Positions 9,659 to 18,378 of a stretch of 33,938 bases of DNA are shown one piece after another. The DNA comes from DATGZX01 sp035296965. Lineage in GTDB: Bacteria > Planctomycetota > Planctomycetia > Gemmatales > Gemmataceae. A program made the position numbers and the translations under genes. The stretch covers positions 1 through 33,938 of the forward strand of contig DATGZX010000012.1 in the NCBI GenBank assembly GCA_035296965.1. The letters run 5' to 3'. Every line of letters starts with the position of its first letter. Position 1 is the first letter of the stretch. The notes beneath the pieces were generated by a model that saw only the letters and a list, made by a program, of their open reading frames with translations, was not told where the DNA came from and did no database searches.

Positions 9659-9865
9659 ATGCGTTGCGTTTCTTATTCCGACCTAACGCCAGATCAGCGT
9701 CTTACCCAGATGGCCATCATTCTCGCGCGTGGGGTCCTTCGCCACAAGCGGCTGGCACGGCTCTGCGAATCTCCTCCCGAAAAAGAAATCGCCAGATTCT
9801 CGCCAGGAGGCCTTGAGGTTCCTGGAAATCCGAGGCTCAGTGTGTCTCGGCGTATCGGGACTTAA
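9659..9865 (+). CDS. Small ORF associated with a DUF2924 locus
   Basis: A 68-residue ORF with a strong ribosome-binding site (AAAGGAG at 9643-9649, nine bases before the ATG). The N-terminus LTPDQRLTQMAIILARGVLR is a short helical segment and the C-terminus reads LEVPGNPRLSVSRR. From memory, small proteins of this type precede DUF2924 genes and a serine recombinase in planctomycetes and related mobile loci; here a DUF2924 fragment does follow 26 bases downstream, which supports the reading. Function unknown. Since the partner genes are gone, it is probably a leftover of that locus. Confidence 0.55.
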   Translation: MRCVSYSDLTPDQRLTQMAIILARGVLRHKRLARLCESPPEKEIARFSPGGLEVPGNPRLSVSRRIGT

Positions 9866-9891
9866 AATACCAAGAACCAGCGAGGTATTTC

Positions 9892-9963
9892 ATGAAACTT
9901 AACGTCGAGAAGGAGGTTGCTGCGCTTCAGCAGATGTCTATGGGACAGCTGCAGGAGCGCTAG
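9892..9963 (+). pseudogene. DUF2924 protein, truncated to the first 23 codons
   Basis: The reading frame starts MKLNVEKEVAALQQMSMG and stops after LQER at 9961-9963. This is the typical N-terminus of DUF2924 proteins, which usually continue with RYAEVFGE and run for 100 or more residues before a resolvase-type recombinase gene. Downstream of 9963 no frame continues the family. A GAGG-type ribosome-binding site is present. I infer a remnant left by deletion or recombination. Confidence 0.6.
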
Positions 9964-10241
9964 GTGCCTCGAAGGTGTCGGTTCAGGATTCCTTTCAATT
10001 ATTGGTGGGCTTGTCGTTTTGTGGCCCGCAGATTCAAGAAAAAATCTGGAATTGTGCGAGGAAGGACAGAGCAGGATGCCGACCGGAGGCGATCTGTCTT
10101 TTGTCGTCCCTTGCGGAGCGACCTCTGCGGGTGCTAGGATGCCGGGTCGGTTTGGCGGATGGTGGCTCAATGCCTCGGTGGCGGAGCAGGCGACCTATAG
10201 AAGCCGGTGCGTTCGGTGCCACTTACTTCGGAGCATTGGTC

Positions 10242-10529
10242 ATGGAAGTGCTTTTTGGCGGCCTGATTATCCTGATCGGCTTCGGGTCGGCACTCGCATA
10301 TATAGCGCTGCAACTCTATACCGGCATCAGATGGCGAGGTGGCTGGCGGATCGTGGCGCTCCTGCCTCTTTTGCTGATGATCCCAGTTTTCGTCATCACT
10401 GCGCTTGCCTACGCACAGCAGAGCAATCTGTGGCCGATCCTATTGATCTTTGCTGCGCCACTCGGCACGGGTTACCTGGTTATCCTCATGGTCATTCGGC
10501 GCTCGGTGACTCAGCCGCCTTACAAATGA
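10242..10529 (+). CDS. Small membrane protein with three predicted helices
   Basis: Ninety-five residues with three hydrophobic helices at about 3-25, 36-58 and 65-87, separated by short basic loops (GIRWRGGWR; MVIRRS at the end). The frame is open further upstream, but that part is not hydrophobic, is rich in Arg, Ser and Cys and does not look coding, so the ATG at 10242 is taken as the start. No family is recognised. Its last 38 bases overlap the 3' end of the convergent pseudogene. Confidence 0.6.
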   Translation: MEVLFGGLIILIGFGSALAYIALQLYTGIRWRGGWRIVALLPLLLMIPVFVITALAYAQQSNLWPILLIFAAPLGTGYLVILMVIRRSVTQPPYK

Positions 10530-11181
10530 CCCTGCCTTTCGCTTTGTTGAGCAAATCGGCTAACTCAACGTGCTCGGCCTCAGTCATTTCGGTCGTGCAT
10601 GCGTCCTTCACCTGTCGAGTGAGGGCAAAGCGAGGCAGGTCGAGATACGACAACGTTCGTCTGATGGTGCGCCAACGCTGCCATTCGCCAACGTCTCGAC
10701 AAAACCAACCCACAAACGGCGATGCCCCCCAGAAACCCAACCCCATAAGCAGCCAGATGCGCCCATAGGTCAGCGAGGAATACCACGTGCTTCGACGCAG
10801 GAACTTGTGACCGGAGTGGGTCAACCAGCCATGCCCCACCTGCGTTCGCCACAAAGTAGCCAGTAAAACCAGCTAGAAGTGAGGCACATCCCGTGACCAC
10901 CAACAAGCCACACACTGGACGGGTCAGGCGGGCTGCATCGTACTTCGGCCACGGACCAAGCCTTGACACAGGGCGGCAGGAATGCCCAGCAGAAGGCCGA
11001 CCCACCAGGTTGCGATCACGCCCCACCCCAGAGCAAGTAGTGTCGGGGAATCGGTCTTGAACACGGGTGGATGGCCGATGGTGAAATACTCGACGCACGC
11101 CCTCGCCGTCACTTGGTCGTGCAAGATACCGTACACCACTGCTGACACGATGCACAGCAACACGATCTTCACCATCTCCAT
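10492..11181 (-). pseudogene. Membrane protein gene with two compensating frameshifts
   Basis: Three consecutive reading segments make one coherent protein only if the frame changes twice. The first segment starts MEMVKIVLLCIVSAVVYG and runs to LLLGIPAALCQG near 10957. The second (about 10957-10690) continues GPWPKYDAARLTRP, CGLLVVTGCASLLAG and FLADLWAHLAAYGVGF. The third returns to the first frame with RRTLSYLDLPRFALTRQV and ends at 10492. Read together it has four hydrophobic helices and an acidic C-terminal tail. I recall similar small membrane proteins in planctomycetes but cannot name the family. The ATG at 11181 has GAGGAG at a usual distance; an ATG at 11190 is too close to it. Either a recent pseudogene or two sequencing errors in one gene. 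Confidence 0.6.
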
Positions 11182-11660
11182 GAAGGCCATCTCCTCTCGT
11201 TCGATCCCTGTGCAGACGGCTGAACCAAACTCGCCGGTCGCCGCTTGCACCTCACAAATGGGACTTTTACCAGTTTGGTTTCTGCTCTGTTCAGTCTTCC
11301 AGCATCCCGCTTTGTCCCGATCAAGGCCATTTTGGACTCTACTCATCTTGCCCGGTAGCTGCCAGCGTAGCATTTATCCCAATTGTCTATCTTCTGTGGA
11401 GCAAGTTCTGCAAAGAGGAGATCACTGGCCATTCGAGGCACTGAGGCGACCTCCCGTTTTCGTCATGTCGTTGTTTTATTTTTCGGGAAACGGGGCAGAG
11501 AAGGGGATCAAATGGGCTGAAGATTTCTGCCAAAGGCTTGCTCGAAAATGGCGGCGGAAGGCATTTCTATCCACGGCAGGGGTTCGACACTGCACTGTCT
11601 CGACTGACAGGCAACCCAGATCCAGGGTTCTTGGAGGGCCTGGGTCCACAGCAGTATCAG
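11182..11660. other. Intergenic region between pseudogene and kinase gene
   Basis: No credible gene was seen in these 479 bases. The region holds the presumed promoter of the frameshifted membrane gene (on the minus strand) and copy A of the approximately 165-bp repeat (11427-11588). No obvious intrinsic terminator follows the kinase stop codon. Confidence 0.4.
11427..11588 (+). repeat. Copy A of a diverged ~165-bp direct repeat
   Basis: This stretch aligns with 16484-16648 in the same orientation. Shared blocks include cgtcatgtcgttgttt, atttttcgggaaa, caaggct (here caaaggcttg), tcgaaaa, cggcgg and ggcaggggttcga, spread over the whole length with substitutions and small indels; by eye about three quarters of positions agree. 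It lies just downstream of the kinase stop. No reading frame is preserved between the copies, so it is probably a non-coding dispersed sequence. Confidence 0.7.
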
Positions 11661-14600
11661 TCAATGCGCAAAAGTCCTCGCCAAACGAAAACCATCACTA
11701 TTGTAACGGTTCGTTGGCACGGCCTTGAAGTTACGGTCGGCAGAGCGCACGTGCGACGGTTGAACCTCAAACGAGCCGCCACGCAAAGCACGGTTAACTG
11801 TACTGGCGACCGCTAGCTCGTCTTCTTGGTCCTCAGTCAGTTCCCCGGCATTCCCGGTGGAGTACGCCTTGTAGCTTTCCTGACACCAGGAAAACACATT
11901 TCCTTGCACGTCGAATAACCCAAAATCGTTCGGCTTCAGGCTCCCCACCGGCCACGTCTGCTCCTGCGAGTTCTTCTGATACCACGCATACTTAGGAAGC
12001 AACTCGTCCGCTTCCCCGAAGTATCGGCTCGTTACCACACCCGCACGGGTCGCATATTCCATCTCCGCTTCCGTGGGAAGACGATAGCCCGCCAAACTCA
12101 AGTAATTCGCCCTCAACTTCGTCACTTGTCCCTTGATCTCGTAGCACCACTGGTCTTCACGGATGCCCTCTTCCTTGCTCAACCAGTTGCAATACGCCGC
12201 CGCTTGATACCACGACGTTCCCACCAGCGGCAATTCCGCCGTGCGGGTGTACTTCGCAGGTAGTGAGTAGCCCTTGTCAAATTGCCGATACTGTTCCACC
12301 GTCACCGCCTTGGCAGCAATGGCGAACGTCCGACCGATCCGCTTCTTGTGCTGAATCTCAACGTCCTGCCTGCCCGCTTCCGTGGGCGGCGACCCCATGA
12401 CAAACTGCACCGGGCCGGGGATCACCACCATCGTCTGACCCTGACCGTTGACGTACCACTGCGGCGGCGTCTTCTCTTTGTCGTTCGTGACTAACTGCTT
12501 GATGCTGTCCAGCCGCTTTTCTCGCTGCTCTTTGTCCTTCGCCCACTCCTCATTGATCTGCTTGAGCCACCCATCCTGCTTCCACTGCCGTAGCAGCCAT
12601 TCCGCCGACCCATGAAGGCCCGGATCGGTGGCGGTGCGATATATGTACTGCAACTTAGGCAACACAGCCTTGCGAGCCTCTGGCGATAGCTCCTTCTCGC
12701 CATACTCTCCTAAACTGAGGATTAAGGCCCGGCGTATGGTCACGTCCGGCTCCTCGTCCACACGCCTGATGATCGCCTCGGCCTCCGCACCCAGCGGACT
12801 CAGCCGATGAATCAGATGACTCCGCACCCTCGGATCGGGACTATGCTTGAGCAACGGCCAGACCTTTTCAGGCTGGTCCATCTTGAGCAGGGCTACCGCC
12901 GCATTCGCCTGCCGCTTCGCCAGCTTTTCCGTCACCTCGTCCGTGGCATCGGGCGGCAGTTTCCGGTCGATCTCGCCCGTCAACACCGACAGGCCACGCT
13001 CGCCTTGCTCCTTGAACTTCGGATAGATCACGGCGAATTGCTTCTCGTCGGCGTCCATCAACAGATCGGCCAGGACTTGCGGCTGGTCGGCGGCATAGTC
13101 GGCCAAAATGTTCGTCGCCAAGGTTCGTTCCGATTCCCGCCCACGGGTGTTTCGATGGATGCTTGCCAGTGATGCCAGCAGTTTCCGGTTGATCGGTCGA
13201 AAACCCTCCATCCAAAGTCCCAAAAACACCGGGTTCTCTGCTACCAATTGATCCACGACCGGACCACCGACTTTCGCCCAACTTTGGCCTTCCGGGTCAT
13301 ACTTCGCCAACGCCGAGGCCGCTCGCAGCCGTTGGTGCTCCTTGCCCTTTGCCGGCGATTCCGCCACCTTCCATAGCTTGTCCAGCAGGGCATCCTTGTG
13401 CGGGGCCAGAGCATCACGGATCACGGGCACTTCGTTCGGGGCAGCGCCGAGAAGGCGACCAAAGAGGTAATCAACCTGCATTGCATCTACGGACAGGAGA
13501 GCAAGGCTTGTGTGGAGCTTCTGACGTGAGTTCACTGTCGCCTTGTCGTTTTCCTCACGTAGCAGCGGATCGACCCATCGGCGGTATTCGGACATCTCGC
13601 CGATAATGGCTGGCACTTGAGCCGTGTCCGCATCGAGGAGCCGCTGGACCAATCCCGCAGCTTCAGTCGCCTTGTGCTGTTCAACGACCTGCTCTCGGAT
13701 GGTCAGGCCCGTGAGGGTAACGACTGCAATCAGCACGGCGACGACCAACCCCCGCACCGCATAATACCGGCTCGCCTTCCGCATCATCTTGTTCTGCGGC
13801 CCGGTCCAATTCCGTTTCTGCGTCACCCCCAGAATGCTGAGCCATTGCAAGAGCGACGGCAGTTGCCGGTTCTCCGGGCGGGTGTTCCAGACACCAGCAC
13901 GATCCGCCAACAGCAGTTCCGCCCGGCCTCGGCGAGTTTCCTTCTGCTTGCGAGTGAGCCAGTCTCGTAGCGATGGTACGAGGTAGTCGTGGGCGAGTTG
14001 GTAATACTTCTGACCCGCTTCGACCTTCGTGCTGGAAGCATGTTCAGAATCAACACCTTCCGGGTCGGTCGGCGTGATGAGCCGGATTTCGCCGTCCAGA
14101 ATGCGGATCAGGTCATCAAAGTCTTTGGGACGACTTCCGTAACCTGACGCTCCGAGAAGTTCACCATACGACCGCATGTGGCCCTTGATGTCGGTGCCGG
14201 ATTCGGGGAGCAGCCCATTGAGAACCCCCCTCGCCGCCTTTTGGTGATAGCGGTGTGCCGGGGGAGCCGTGGCAGCACTAAACGTCTCTTCAAGGAACGT
14301 GACGCCGACACCTTCCGTACCACCCACTGCTTTCAGAGACCCAGGCGTCCACGCTTTGCTCTTCATCATCTCGGCAAACAGGGCCAACCGGACTGAGATG
14401 ACCTTGCCTTCCTGAGCCAAGCCAGACACGGCCTGGTTCAAGAAGTCCTTTTGCTCTTTGCTGGTTTCACTAGCACTATCGGGCAGGGCACCAAACGCCC
14501 GACCGAAAGCGGCCAGCACTTTCTCGGCGTGGCGAATCGGGAAGAGATCGACAGCCGCAGAGTTCTGGCCTTCAAGAAGCCGAATTTCCAGTTCCCGCAT

Positions 14601-16166
14601 GAAGCGGATCACGGCCATCCAGAAGTCATCCCGCACCATCACGAGGCACTGCACCCGGCCACCATCACACTGCCGCAGAGCTTGCACCAGTTCGGTGTTC
14701 TGTTCTTCCTTCTTCGCATGGAGCCATTGCTCGAACTGGTCGAGGACGATCAACACTTTCTTGCCCGTGGGTATGCCCTGTCCCCGGCGTAGGGCAGCAA
14801 GTGTTTCTTTCAACGACAAGTTGTCGGACAAAGCAGGAAATCGCTTCCGCAGACCGTTCAGCAACCGTGACTCTGTTTCCTCGGCGGTCGCCTCGACGTA
14901 GACGGCGATCACGTCGTCAGACAGACGAGGCAACAACCCCGCCTTGACCAGCGACGATTTGCCGCACCCCGATGGCCCACAGATCAATCCCACCGAGAAT
15001 GTCTTTTCGGCATCCGTTTCTTCGATGCGAGTCTTCCAGAACTGAATGCTGGCGGGCAATCCCTCCCGGTCACGAGGGCCGGGAAGGAGTTCAAGGAAAA
15101 AATCGGCATCGTGGGCGTCGAAGGACCGCAAGCCTTTCGGCACGAGCTTGATGGGCTGGCTGACGGAAGTCGGCGTTCTGGGCGTGACGGATGTACCCAC
15201 CCCTCCCAAGGTCGAGGGCGGTTGCACGACCGGCGTGATCGAAGGTAAACCAATGCCCGTAGTCATGGAGTTGGGTTGCTGGTTGATGGTCTGCTCGGCC
15301 AGAAAGTGCCGCAGATCGTCAGCCATGTCCTTCGCCGTCGTGTACCGCTCCGAAGCTCGCTTGGACAACGCCTTAAGGCAGATGCGCTCCAGTTCCTTCG
15401 GAATACTATCGTCGTATTGGCGGGGCGGGCGGGCCTCGAAACTCGTGACATGCTCCATCAGTTCTGCTTGCGATTCGGCTCGGAACGGCTGGCGTCCCAC
15501 CAGGAGTTCGTAGCAGACAACGCCCAGGCTGAAGATGTCACTGCGACCATCGACTCGATGCCCCTCGCCACGAGCCTGCTCCGGCGACATATATGCGGGC
15601 GTCCCGGCATACTTAGGACCGTGGCCGATGTTCTCCTCCTTGAGCGCCAATCCGAAATCGACCACGAAAGGGTTGCCGCTGGTGTCGATCAAGATGTTGC
15701 TGGGCTTGATGTCCCGGTGAATGAGTCCCTTGCGGTGAGCGTAGTGCAGCGCCTCGGCAATCATGGCGACCAGTTCCGCTGCCTTGTAGCAGGAGGGCCG
15801 ATTGTCCTTGATCCTCTGAGCCAGAGTGCTACCTTCGATGAACTTCGAGACGATGAAGCAGGGACAGTCCTCAGTGCTGCCGACATCATGGACCGGCACA
15901 ATGTTGGGGTGATCGAGGTTGGCGACTGTGCGGGCTTCCGTCAGATAGGCTTCGGCGTCTTCGGCAGTGGACACTCGATTACGGTGCGGCACTTTGATGG
16001 CGACAAGGCGCTGCAACTTTCCGTCGTGAGCTAAGTATACGAGGCCGAACCCGCCTTCGCCCAAGACTCGCTCCACCCGATAACGGCCAATGTGTTGCGG
16101 TATTGCGGTGGCAACCTCTTCCACGGTTGCTGGATGATACAGGCCTGTTCGGTTGAGGTCGTTCAT
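11661..16166 (-). CDS. Ser/Thr protein kinase - STAND ATPase - FGE-sulfatase domain protein
   Basis: A 1501-residue multidomain protein. Residues 28-290 form a Hanks-type kinase with the glycine loop GEGGFG, catalytic K58, HRD at 150-152, DFG at 170-172 and GTPAYMSPEQARG. Residues about 340-740 form a STAND-type (nSTAND1-like) ATPase with Walker A GPSGCGKSS at 397-405 and Walker B VLIVLDQFE at 471-479. A transmembrane helix follows at about 803-824, then a helical region with HEAT-like repeats (about 830-1200), then a C-terminal formylglycine-generating-enzyme/SUMF1-type domain with FVMGSPP, YRLPTEAEMEYATRAG, FDVQGNVFSWCQ and ALRGGSF. The FGE fold here more likely serves binding or sensing than sulfatase maturation (inference). 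The kinase end is cytoplasmic and the FGE end would be across the membrane. The start at 16166 has AAGG at a suitable distance. Direct repeats bracket the gene. Confidence 0.95.
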   Translation of the reverse strand: MNDLNRTGLYHPATVEEVATAIPQHIGRYRVERVLGEGGFGLVYLAHDGKLQRLVAIKVPHRNRVSTAEDAEAYLTEARTVANLDHPNIVPVHDVGSTEDCPCFIVSKFIEGSTLAQRIKDNRPSCYKAAELVAMIAEALHYAHRKGLIHRDIKPSNILIDTSGNPFVVDFGLALKEENIGHGPKYAGTPAYMSPEQARGEGHRVDGRSDIFSLGVVCYELLVGRQPFRAESQAELMEHVTSFEARPPRQYDDSIPKELERICLKALSKRASERYTTAKDMADDLRHFLAEQTINQQPNSMTTGIGLPSITPVVQPPSTLGGVGTSVTPRTPTSVSQPIKLVPKGLRSFDAHDADFFLELLPGPRDREGLPASIQFWKTRIEETDAEKTFSVGLICGPSGCGKSSLVKAGLLPRLSDDVIAVYVEATAEETESRLLNGLRKRFPALSDNLSLKETLAALRRGQGIPTGKKVLIVLDQFEQWLHAKKEEQNTELVQALRQCDGGRVQCLVMVRDDFWMAVIRFMRELEIRLLEGQNSAAVDLFPIRHAEKVLAAFGRAFGALPDSASETSKEQKDFLNQAVSGLAQEGKVISVRLALFAEMMKSKAWTPGSLKAVGGTEGVGVTFLEETFSAATAPPAHRYHQKAARGVLNGLLPESGTDIKGHMRSYGELLGASGYGSRPKDFDDLIRILDGEIRLITPTDPEGVDSEHASSTKVEAGQKYYQLAHDYLVPSLRDWLTRKQKETRRGRAELLLADRAGVWNTRPENRQLPSLLQWLSILGVTQKRNWTGPQNKMMRKASRYYAVRGLVVAVLIAVVTLTGLTIREQVVEQHKATEAAGLVQRLLDADTAQVPAIIGEMSEYRRWVDPLLREENDKATVNSRQKLHTSLALLSVDAMQVDYLFGRLLGAAPNEVPVIRDALAPHKDALLDKLWKVAESPAKGKEHQRLRAASALAKYDPEGQSWAKVGGPVVDQLVAENPVFLGLWMEGFRPINRKLLASLASIHRNTRGRESERTLATNILADYAADQPQVLADLLMDADEKQFAVIYPKFKEQGERGLSVLTGEIDRKLPPDATDEVTEKLAKRQANAAVALLKMDQPEKVWPLLKHSPDPRVRSHLIHRLSPLGAEAEAIIRRVDEEPDVTIRRALILSLGEYGEKELSPEARKAVLPKLQYIYRTATDPGLHGSAEWLLRQWKQDGWLKQINEEWAKDKEQREKRLDSIKQLVTNDKEKTPPQWYVNGQGQTMVVIPGPVQFVMGSPPTEAGRQDVEIQHKKRIGRTFAIAAKAVTVEQYRQFDKGYSLPAKYTRTAELPLVGTSWYQAAAYCNWLSKEEGIREDQWCYEIKGQVTKLRANYLSLAGYRLPTEAEMEYATRAGVVTSRYFGEADELLPKYAWYQKNSQEQTWPVGSLKPNDFGLFDVQGNVFSWCQESYKAYSTGNAGELTEDQEDELAVASTVNRALRGGSFEVQPSHVRSADRNFKAVPTNRYNSDGFRLARTFAH

Positions 16167-16759
16167 TGGACACCTTGAAGGCCGCCGGACGCATCAATTT
16201 CTTGTTGTGAGTCAAGAAGCCGAAGCCGCCTCATCCCACCACTTCCTTTACCCGTTGTCGTCCCGATTTCCATCGCTGTAATCTTACCGAGTCGTTGGCT
16301 CGTATACTTGCCAAATTGCTGTGGAGCGGACAGCCAAACCGGGGAGCGATTGGCTGACGAAAAGACAACTCCCGCAATGTGAATGAGCGGATCAGTCGCC
16401 GTCAACCCAATTTAACCCCGCCTCTGTCGCTTTTATCTCAATAAATGATCCTCCTGGGAGGATGGTTTGCGTCGGGGAAATCATGGCCCTCCAGGAGCGC
16501 CAGAGCGACCACCCGTTCTCGTCATGTCGTTGTTTCATTTTTCGGGAAATGGGGGGCGAGAAGGGCATCTTGTGGGCTGGAGATATCCGCCCAAGGCTTG
16601 GTCGAAAAAACGGCGGCGAGAAGTTGGGTTTTATGGCAGGGGTTCGATGAGATTGTGCCGGAACCAAGCAGCTGAGGAGTCATTCTCGGAGGCTTTTCTT
16701 CCCCATAATTTACCCCAGTAAGTCGTCGTCGTAAGTTGTTGTGGCTTAAGACTTTATAT
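16167..16759. other. Promoter-side intergenic region of the kinase gene
   Basis: No gene supported. It contains the presumed kinase promoter (minus strand) and repeat copy B at 16484-16648. Short open frames in all phases across the repeat have no recognisable product. Confidence 0.4.
16484..16648 (+). repeat. Copy B of a diverged ~165-bp direct repeat
   Basis: Partner of 11427-11588, same orientation, about 5.06 kb away. It lies upstream of the kinase start and about 110 bp from the tRNA-Arg gene. The best conserved part is 16513-16557 (cgttctcgtcatgtcgttg, then tttcatttttcgggaaatg). Confidence 0.7.
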
Positions 16760-16832
16760 TACCCCCGGCAGGATTTGAACCTGCGACCCTCGGTTTAGGA
16801 AACCGATGCTCTATCCCCTGAGCTACGGGGGC
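16760..16832 (-). tRNA. tRNA-Arg (anticodon CCT)
   Basis: On the minus strand the 73-nt cloverleaf is complete: acceptor GCCCCCG paired with CGGGGGT (one G-U pair at position 1-72), D-arm GCTC/GAGC, anticodon stem TCGGT/ACCGA with loop TTCCTAA (anticodon CCT, decoding AGG), and T-arm GCAGG/CCTGC with loop TTCAAAT. CCA is not encoded; the base in the discriminator position is A. The gene is the probable attachment target of the element whose integrase starts 167 bp away. The integrase lies on the 5' side of the tRNA, whereas most tRNA integrations occur at the 3' end. Confidence 0.95.
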
Positions 16833-16933
16833 AAAATACCGATATTTTCGCTATTTCCTGCCGTTTCTGAAACTCCGACACCTTTCGCTTTACTACCGAT
16901 TGTACTACCTCTAAAATACGGTCAGTAAGAGTT

Positions 16934-16962
16934 GCCCCGCCCGGTTAGGGCCGGAACGGGGC
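16934..16962. promoter_or_regulatory. GC hairpin upstream of the integrase gene
   Basis: GCCCCG (16934-16939) pairs with CGGGGC (16957-16962), and CCGG at 16941-16944 can pair with CCGG at 16951-16954, giving a stable hairpin 37 bases before the integrase start. There is no T-run after it on either strand. It may be a recombinase arm site, a translational control element or part of the attachment site; none of these is proven. Confidence 0.35.
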
Positions 16963-16998
16963 GACGCCACCTTACCCTTTGGCAACGGAGGTGACGCT

Positions 16999-18279
16999 AT
17001 GTCCGGTAAGTCTACCCGAAAACCGCGCTCCCGAAAAGTCGCCGACCGCCCCGAGAAGCCGTATCCAGATTTTCCACTCACCCCTCACGCGAGCGGGGCC
17101 TGGCAGAAAAAAATCCGCGGCAAGGTCCATTACTTTGGCAGGTGGGCTCGGCGCGTCAACGGTAAGCTAGAACGGATCGAACGGGACGGGTGGGAGGATG
17201 CCCTCGAACTCTATAAGTTCCAGGCCGACGACCTGCACGCCGGCCGAACCCCGCGCACCAGGAGCGATGGCTTAACGGTCATAGAACTTTGTAATCGGTT
17301 TCTAACAGCGAAGCACCGGCAGTGGGAAGCAGGGGAGATCACGAGCAGGATGTATGAGCCTATTGGGCCAAAGGTAGAAGAACCAAAGGCGAAAGGCGAG
17401 TATCCCGCCACCACGGATCGATTGATAGCGCAATTCGGAGGCACTCGACTCGTCAACGACCTGGCAGCTGATGACTTCGAGGCTCTGCGGGACTCGCTGG
17501 CAAAGAAATACGGACCCGTAAGGCTCGGCAATGAAATCCAGAAGGTTCGCACCGTATTCAAATATGGCTACGAATCTGGGCTGATCGACAATCCCCTCCG
17601 CTATGGTCCCCAGTTCAAGAAACCGTCCGCCAGTGTCATGCGCCGGCACAGGGTAAACAACGGAGAGCGGATGCTAGAAGCGAGGGAGCTGCGCTCGCTT
17701 ATCAACGCCGCCGGGTTGCCTCTCAAAGCGATGATCCTGCTAGGAGTCAATGCCGGCTTTGGGAACACGGACTGCGCGCGACTCCCGATGTCGGCGCTCA
17801 ATTTGGACGCCGGATGGGTGACTTACCCTAGGCCTAAGACCGGTATCGCCCGACGTAGCCCGCTTTGGCCTGAAACCGTGGCCGCAATCCAGGGCGCGCT
17901 CGCTGCGAGGCCCGAGCCGAAAGATAAGTCCGACGCCGGGTTGGTATTTATTACCAAGTATGGAGGAGCCTGGGGGTCTGATGGGGTGGCAACGGCCGTG
18001 ACGCACGAGATGACGAAACTCCTCCGCCGAGTCGGCATAAATGGTCGGAAGGGGCTGGGCTTCTACACCCTTCGCCATGTGTTCCGAACGGTCGCTGACG
18101 GAGTTCGCGATCCCGTGGCCGTAGACCTCATTATGGGCCACACCGATCCGAGCATAGGCGCACGCTACCGCGAACGGATCGACGACGGCCGGCTCCAAGC
18201 CGTCACGGAGCGTGTTCGAGCGTGGGTGTTCGGACGAGAACGGGAGCGAGACGAAAAGGCCGCAAAAGAGCCAACCTAG
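16999..18279 (+). CDS. int: Tyrosine recombinase (element integrase)
   Basis: A 426-residue tyrosine integrase. A basic N-terminus (KSTRKPRSRK) and an arm-type region (about 30-85) precede a core-binding domain (about 90-200) and the catalytic domain (about 225-400). Visible catalytic residues are K280 (PRPKTG), H360 and R363 (TLRHVFR), H381 (MGHTDP) and the nucleophile Y390 (GARYRERI). The first catalytic arginine, normally in a TGxRxxE motif, is absent: the matching segment is NAGFGNTD at 251-258, with Gly at the Arg position. I recall the same GFGNxD motif in other planctomycete integrases, so it may be a clade feature rather than inactivation. Gene position beside the tRNA-Arg supports integration there. 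The likely role is excision and integration of the element; no dedicated excisionase is certain, but two HTH proteins of excisionase type lie within the element. Confidence 0.9.
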   Translation: MSGKSTRKPRSRKVADRPEKPYPDFPLTPHASGAWQKKIRGKVHYFGRWARRVNGKLERIERDGWEDALELYKFQADDLHAGRTPRTRSDGLTVIELCNRFLTAKHRQWEAGEITSRMYEPIGPKVEEPKAKGEYPATTDRLIAQFGGTRLVNDLAADDFEALRDSLAKKYGPVRLGNEIQKVRTVFKYGYESGLIDNPLRYGPQFKKPSASVMRRHRVNNGERMLEARELRSLINAAGLPLKAMILLGVNAGFGNTDCARLPMSALNLDAGWVTYPRPKTGIARRSPLWPETVAAIQGALAARPEPKDKSDAGLVFITKYGGAWGSDGVATAVTHEMTKLLRRVGINGRKGLGFYTLRHVFRTVADGVRDPVAVDLIMGHTDPSIGARYRERIDDGRLQAVTERVRAWVFGRERERDEKAAKEPT

Positions 18280-18378
18280 TTTATCGGCCGGCATCCGACC
18301 GGCACTGCGGCTCTACGTCGGTAACATCGGAAAAAATCGAGACATCGGGTAGGGGTCTTGCAAGCCCTGTAGCCCCGG

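Noticed and set aside
9917..10768. A 283-codon + strand frame across the DUF2924 remnant and small membrane gene
   Set aside because: It overlaps better-supported frames on both strands and shows no domain.
11661..12500. Possible diversity-generating retroelement target, because the FGE domain has a C-lectin-like fold
   Set aside because: No reverse transcriptase and no template repeat matching the 3' end of the gene were seen.
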